From NCBI GenBank assembly GCA_964416305.1, contig CAYQDM010000016.1, forward strand, positions 1 through 64,000: a DNA stretch of 64,000 nucleotides, written 5' to 3'. The notes below the pieces were generated by a model. It had not been told where the DNA came from. It ran no database searches and worked only from the letters and a program-made list of their open reading frames with translations. Positions 60,289 to 64,000 of the stretch are shown piece by piece. This DNA comes from Acidaminobacter sp964416305 (GTDB taxonomy: Bacteria > Bacillota > Clostridia > Peptostreptococcales > Acidaminobacteraceae). Position 1 is the stretch's first letter; each line of letters starts with the position of its first letter. The translations under genes and the position numbers were made by a program.

Positions 60289-61161
60289 ATGAACATTAGA
60301 ATAGCCTCCGCCTCCGGATTTTGCTTTGGCGTCAAGCGCGCCCTGGAGCTGACTTTGGATGCCAGGAAAGCCCCGGCCGGCGCGGTCACCTATGGCGAGC
60401 TGATTCACAACCGGGATGTGGTTCGAAAGCTCGAACAAGAAGGCGTCAGCGTCATTGAGGATCTGAAGGAGACTCAGGGTACCGGCAAAACCGTGGTCAT
60501 CCGGTCCCACGGTGTCCCCAAATCTTTTCACGATGAGGCGGCAGCTCTTGGAATTAAGTTGGTGGACGGCACGTGTCCTTTCGTCAAAAAAATCCACAGA
60601 CTCGTAGATGGTTTCAGTCAGGATGGTTCAGCGGTGATGATTGTAGGCACGGCCACGCATCCGGAAGTTGTCGGTATAGCCGGCTGGTGCCATGGACCAG
60701 TGTTTGTGGTGGATTCCCTGGAATCACTGGCAGACTGGGAGCGCCAGAACTTGTCTGCCGATGGTCATTATACCCGCCCCCTCATGCTGGTGGCACAGAC
60801 AACCATCCGCCTGTCTCTTTGGCAATCGATTTACACACGCCTATCTGAGCACACCACATCTCTCGTCGCTCACAACACAATCTGTAAAGCCACTTCCGAA
60901 CGTCAGGCGAGCGCAGAGTCCCTTTCTGCCGAAGTCGACTGTATGCTGGTGGTTGGAGGTCCGCATTCCTCAAATACGAAGAAACTCTACGAAATTTGTA
61001 AAAAAAATTGTGAAAATACCTATTTTATTGAATCTGCAGCAGATTTACAGATGATAAATTTGTTGAACTGTGATAATATAGGAATAACGGCTGGAGCATC
61101 CACACCGGATTGGGTGATGGATGACATCTTGAATCAGTTAAAAAATATTTCAAATAGTTGA
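60289..61161 (+). CDS. ispH: 4-hydroxy-3-methylbut-2-enyl diphosphate reductase
   Basis: 290 residues. The three cluster cysteines lie in SGFCFGVKRAL, VDGTCPFVKKIH and HNTICKATSERQ; also VIRSHGVP and GGPHSSNTKKLYEICKK. The last MEP-pathway enzyme, making IPP and DMAPP. Bases 60990-61160 are notably AT-rich compared with the rest of the gene. A GCCGATGGTC copy lies at 60757. The S1 gene follows after 16 bp, as in many Clostridia where the two are linked or fused. Confidence 0.96.
   Translation: MNIRIASASGFCFGVKRALELTLDARKAPAGAVTYGELIHNRDVVRKLEQEGVSVIEDLKETQGTGKTVVIRSHGVPKSFHDEAAALGIKLVDGTCPFVKKIHRLVDGFSQDGSAVMIVGTATHPEVVGIAGWCHGPVFVVDSLESLADWERQNLSADGHYTRPLMLVAQTTIRLSLWQSIYTRLSEHTTSLVAHNTICKATSERQASAESLSAEVDCMLVVGGPHSSNTKKLYEICKKNCENTYFIESAADLQMINLLNCDNIGITAGASTPDWVMDDILNQLKNISNS
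60757..60766 (+). repeat. Single GCCGATGGTC motif within ispH
   Basis: TCTGCCGATGGTCAT coding Ser-Ala-Asp-Gly-His in a variable surface stretch of IspH. Confidence 0.7.
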
Positions 61162-61177
61162 AGGCGAGGTAACCTAC

Positions 61178-62353
61178 ATGGAAAACAACTCAATGGAACA
61201 ATTCATGGATCAGATTGACGAGTCTTTACGCGCGCCGCGCAGCGGATCGATCGTAAAAGGCAAAGTTGTCCAGGTCAAAAGTGACGAGATCATCGTCAAC
61301 ATTGGATATAAAGCGGATGGCGTCATTCCTCTCGAAGAGATCTCAAGCGCAGCAACACCTGCTGATCTCAGTGTTTTCGAAGAGAACCAGGAAATCGAAG
61401 TTTATGTCATCAAAAATGACAATGGCGACGGCAACGTCCTCTTGTCCCTCAAGCGCGTCAGCATGTACGCAGACTGGGGTCTTCTCGAGGAAGCTTATGC
61501 TGCCGAGCAGGAGATCGAAGTCAAAGTCACTGAAACGGTCAAAGGCGGCGTAGTCGCTTACTATCAGGAAGCGCGCGGCTTTATCCCGGCTTCCCAGATT
61601 TCTACCCGTTATGTCAATGATCTCAAGGAATATGTTGGCAAGACTATGATGGTCAAAATCATCGAGTTTAACCGCGAAAAACGCCGCGCTGTCTTCTCAC
61701 GCAAAATTGTTCTTCAAAAAGAGAACGCTGCGAAGAAGGAAGCAGTCTGGGAAAAAGTGTTTGAAGGCGCTGTCGTTCAAGGCGAAGTCAAGCGCATCAC
61801 AAGCTTTGGCGTCTTTATCGACCTAGGCGGCATCGACGGTATGGCACACATTTCAGAACTCACTTGGGGCCGCATCAACAAGCCGCAGGAAGTTGTCAAA
61901 ATTGGTGATGTCGTAGAAGTCAAAGTTATTTCTATTGATAAAGAAACTGAGAAGATTTCTCTCAGCATCAAGCAGCTTAAAGGCGACCCTTGGACGACGT
62001 TCATGGATCACTACACCATTGGCGGCATCTTCGAATCCAAAGTAGTCAACCTGACTGATTTTGGTGCGTTCGTCGAGCTCGAGCCGGGTGTTGAGGGCCT
62101 CGTCCACGTTTCTCAAATCGCGCGCAAACGTGTAGAGAAGCCTTCTGACGAGCTTAAAGTCGGCGAGAAGCGACTCGTCAAGCTCCTGGATGTGGATCTC
62201 GAGAACCGCAGAATCAAGCTCTCCATGAAGGAAGCTGAGGAAGAAGCGGCTGAGGAAGCTGAAGAAGCAGCAGAAGCGGAAGTCGTTGAAACTATCGAAG
62301 CGACAGTTGACGGCGCATTCTCAGATGATGTTGAGGCTTCTGAGGAAGAGTAA
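61178..62353 (+). CDS. rpsA: S1 RNA-binding domain protein (RpsA-like)
   Basis: 391 residues. Four S1 domains: IVKGKVVQVKSDEIIVNIGYKADG (~20-90), a weaker second (~105-170), VVQGEVKRITSFGVFIDLGGIDGMAHISE (~190-260) and FESKVVNLTDFGAFVELEPGVEGLVHVSQ (~275-345). An acidic Glu/Ala tail ends the protein. Probably the short Firmicute form of ribosomal protein S1, which helps mRNA binding. GAAGGCGAGG precedes the ATG. Confidence 0.9.
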   Translation: MENNSMEQFMDQIDESLRAPRSGSIVKGKVVQVKSDEIIVNIGYKADGVIPLEEISSAATPADLSVFEENQEIEVYVIKNDNGDGNVLLSLKRVSMYADWGLLEEAYAAEQEIEVKVTETVKGGVVAYYQEARGFIPASQISTRYVNDLKEYVGKTMMVKIIEFNREKRRAVFSRKIVLQKENAAKKEAVWEKVFEGAVVQGEVKRITSFGVFIDLGGIDGMAHISELTWGRINKPQEVVKIGDVVEVKVISIDKETEKISLSIKQLKGDPWTTFMDHYTIGGIFESKVVNLTDFGAFVELEPGVEGLVHVSQIARKRVEKPSDELKVGEKRLVKLLDVDLENRRIKLSMKEAEEEAAEEAEEAAEAEVVETIEATVDGAFSDDVEASEEE

Positions 62354-62371
62354 TTAAAAATGAACAATGAA

Positions 62372-62494
62372 GTGGCTGCTGTAATGCAGCCACTAAAAAA
62401 AACAGACAGATGGAAATCAAATTGATGACCATCTGTCTATTTTAATGCAAAAAATGAATCAGAACCGGCGCGTAGGCGCCGGTTCTCTGTTTTT
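62372..62494 (+). terminator. Triple hairpin terminator region between S1 gene and GPH transporter
   Basis: GTGGCTGC / GCAGCCAC (62372-62393), AGACAGATGG / CCATCTGTCT (62404-62438) and AGAACCGGCG / CGCCGGTTCT (62461-62486) in a row; T-rich tails after the second and third. The genes on either side converge here, so at least one acts in each direction. Confidence 0.85.
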
Positions 62495-62503
62495 AACTCG
62501 TCT

Positions 62504-63928
62504 TTAAAGTTTTGTTCTGCCTTCGGCAATGCGTTTCTGCAGTTCCTGGTGCACCTCATTGACTTTATCTCGATTCAGAGAATAAGGATTGTACGCCCAA
62601 TAAGCGAATAGGAAGAAGAGAATGCCGCCCAGGGCCAGCACCAGTCCAAGCACCAGACCTGTATTTGCCGACTGAGCACCCAACTCCGCATTAAAACCTG
62701 AAAATTCGAGAACAAATCCCAGCATAAAAATGGCAATGGATTGAGACAGTTTGTAGGATAAGGTCATGCATCCAAAGAAGACGCCTTCCTGACGCATCCC
62801 CACTTCCAGGGCATTGACGTCCACGGTATCCGCAATCATGGACTGAGGCAGGGTATAGAGACCACCGGTGCCAAACCCAGCTAAAAGGCTGAACGGTATG
62901 AGATGATAAAATTGAAAGTCAAAGACATTTCTGAAAATGACCATGAGCATAAAATAAATGCAGCCAACTATAGAAATCTGAAGGCCAAGCTTGATCAGTT
63001 CACGTTTTTCCATTTTGTCAGACAGCATAGCCCATACAGGCTGGCTCAAGATGCTGATCAGGATCTGTGCACCTATAATCATTGCTATTCCCGAGCTGTT
63101 GAGTGAAAAGGTGTAAGTGAAGACATGCAGTCCAATGGTATTGATTAGGGCACTTGAGAGGTTGGTGAAAAGATAGCCTATAACCACTGCGGTGTAGTCC
63201 TTATTTGTAAAAGCATGTCGGATGGATTTTACAAAGTGCTTAATGCCAACTTGTCCTTCAGAGAGGATGCGTCCGTTCAGATAGGGGATCATGCGCTTTG
63301 TTGTCAGGATGACTACTGTCATGGAAATCAACATAAGAATTGAAGTCGCAGCACCCATAGCCTGATAGCCTGCCGGGTTCAGCTGTCCTACCGGGTATTC
63401 AGCAGTGGGTTTGAAAAAGAGGACCAAGCCAAGCGCTGCTGTGAAGAAGATTCCCATCAGGAAAAAGGCCGTCTTCACAGCCTGTATCTTAGTACGTTCC
63501 TCGTAGCCTTCCGTCAACTCTGCGGAGAGAGCCGTATAAGGGGTGATATAAATGGTCAGAAAGGTTTTCAGCACGAGGATCCAGGTTGCCATGGAGATCA
63601 GCTTGACCGTCAGACTCATCTCCGGCTGAATATACCACAGAAGTGCGTTGCTGAGGGCTATGCCAATACCGCCAATCCAAAGGTAAAGGTGTCGCCGTCC
63701 AAATCGCTTTGAGCGCGTCTGATCAGATAAATAGCCCATGATAGGATCAGAAACAGCATCCCAGATCACACCTATACTCACAATCATCCCGACCCAGGCG
63801 CCGTTCATGCCCAGGACCGCCGTGGCATAAAACATCAAAAAAGTAGAAACGGCCTGGGATATTACCCCATAGCCAAAATTTCCAAACCCATAACCCCATA
63901 ATGTGTTTTGTTTCAGAGTCGATTGCAT
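62504..63928 (-). CDS. GPH (MelB-like) sugar:cation symporter
   Basis: 474 residues from the ATG at 63928; AGGTGAGGGA lies ~11-14 nt upstream (a GTG at 63946 is less likely). Twelve membrane helices. GPH-family landmarks: GFGNFGYGVISQAVSTFLMFYATAVLG, WDAVSDPIMGYLSDQTRSKRFGRRHLY and PYTALSAELTEGYEERTKIQ. It should carry a glycoside, pentoside or hexuronide with Na+ or H+. No sugar-catabolic gene is adjacent within the window. Confidence 0.9.
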   Translation of the reverse strand: MQSTLKQNTLWGYGFGNFGYGVISQAVSTFLMFYATAVLGMNGAWVGMIVSIGVIWDAVSDPIMGYLSDQTRSKRFGRRHLYLWIGGIGIALSNALLWYIQPEMSLTVKLISMATWILVLKTFLTIYITPYTALSAELTEGYEERTKIQAVKTAFFLMGIFFTAALGLVLFFKPTAEYPVGQLNPAGYQAMGAATSILMLISMTVVILTTKRMIPYLNGRILSEGQVGIKHFVKSIRHAFTNKDYTAVVIGYLFTNLSSALINTIGLHVFTYTFSLNSSGIAMIIGAQILISILSQPVWAMLSDKMEKRELIKLGLQISIVGCIYFMLMVIFRNVFDFQFYHLIPFSLLAGFGTGGLYTLPQSMIADTVDVNALEVGMRQEGVFFGCMTLSYKLSQSIAIFMLGFVLEFSGFNAELGAQSANTGLVLGLVLALGGILFFLFAYWAYNPYSLNRDKVNEVHQELQKRIAEGRTKL

Positions 63929-64000
63929 ATGGACGGGATCCCTCACCTAACAGTATATTTTTTACAATAGGATATTTGAATGACTCACTACTAGCATTAT

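Overview
The window looks like a chromosomal segment of an anaerobic, low-to-medium GC Firmicute of class Clostridia. Evidence: Shine-Dalgarno-led genes with many TTG and GTG starts; Spo0A; a CD1247-type zinc-ribbon protein between efp and an Asp23 gene; the fused-order ispH-S1 gene pair; the xseA-xseB-ispA-dxs-tlyA-argR-recN-spo0A order; and amino-acid-fermenter enzymes (NADP-type glutamate dehydrogenase, a four-subunit 2-oxoacid:ferredoxin oxidoreductase). I cannot name the species. No rRNA or tRNA gene was seen.

Layout. 1-1368: C-terminal part of an LPQTG-anchored surface protein. 1400-3760: AT-rich islet with a RelB/YoeB pair and a HEPN/MNT pair, flanked by interspersed repeats. 3983-7824: ZIP metal transporter, then ComM/YifB and DprA (DNA uptake/processing). 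7818-10554: a RAYT (REP-associated HUH transposase) gene and a decayed higB with intact higA between two apparently identical ~118 bp repeats. 10582-12113: AbrB-like regulator and a DUF362/ferredoxin gene with an in-frame stop. 12500-17110: leader RNA with attenuator, then an Ig-like surface protein, FecCD/FecE/BtuF-type ABC importer and an IDDTD-family protein. 17228-23707: YitT, MerR, gdhA, lipoprotein, a broken MFS gene and two small membrane proteins. 24003-38884: housekeeping block (pepP-like, efp, CD1247, asp23, nusB, M22 peptidase, xseAB, ispA, PAP2-like, dxs, tlyA, argR, recN, spo0A, xerD). 39340-43866: nucleoside salvage (deoB, punA, pdp), ferritin-like protein, SHOCT protein. 44011-49159 (minus): response regulator, sensor kinase with a THI5-like sensor domain, NCS2 purine/pyrimidine permease. 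49763-54770: a tRNA-nucleotidyltransferase/ScpA fusion, scpB, rluB, GNAT, surE. 55093-58691: korDABC and an RpiR regulator. 58944-62353: cmk, plsC, ispH, S1 protein. 62504-63928 (minus): GPH sugar transporter.

The strongest unexplained signal is a short motif, core GCCGATGGT (extended CTGCCGATGGTC), that I count 32 times on both strands; about 0.5 would be expected by chance. It occurs as inverted pairs forming terminator-like hairpins after genes, and as single copies inside genes in several reading frames, two of them in dprA. This is the arrangement of DNA uptake sequences in Neisseria and Pasteurellaceae, and the window carries comM and dprA. Two further repeat systems stand out: arrays of a 24 bp unit (GTCCGCGTCACC plus 12 bp) at four loci, each opened by one diverged unit, and a RAYT-associated element family that brackets all three toxin-antitoxin modules. 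Several genes are broken (higB, DUF362, MFS). Stated starts were chosen from ribosome-binding sites and often differ from the longest reading frame.
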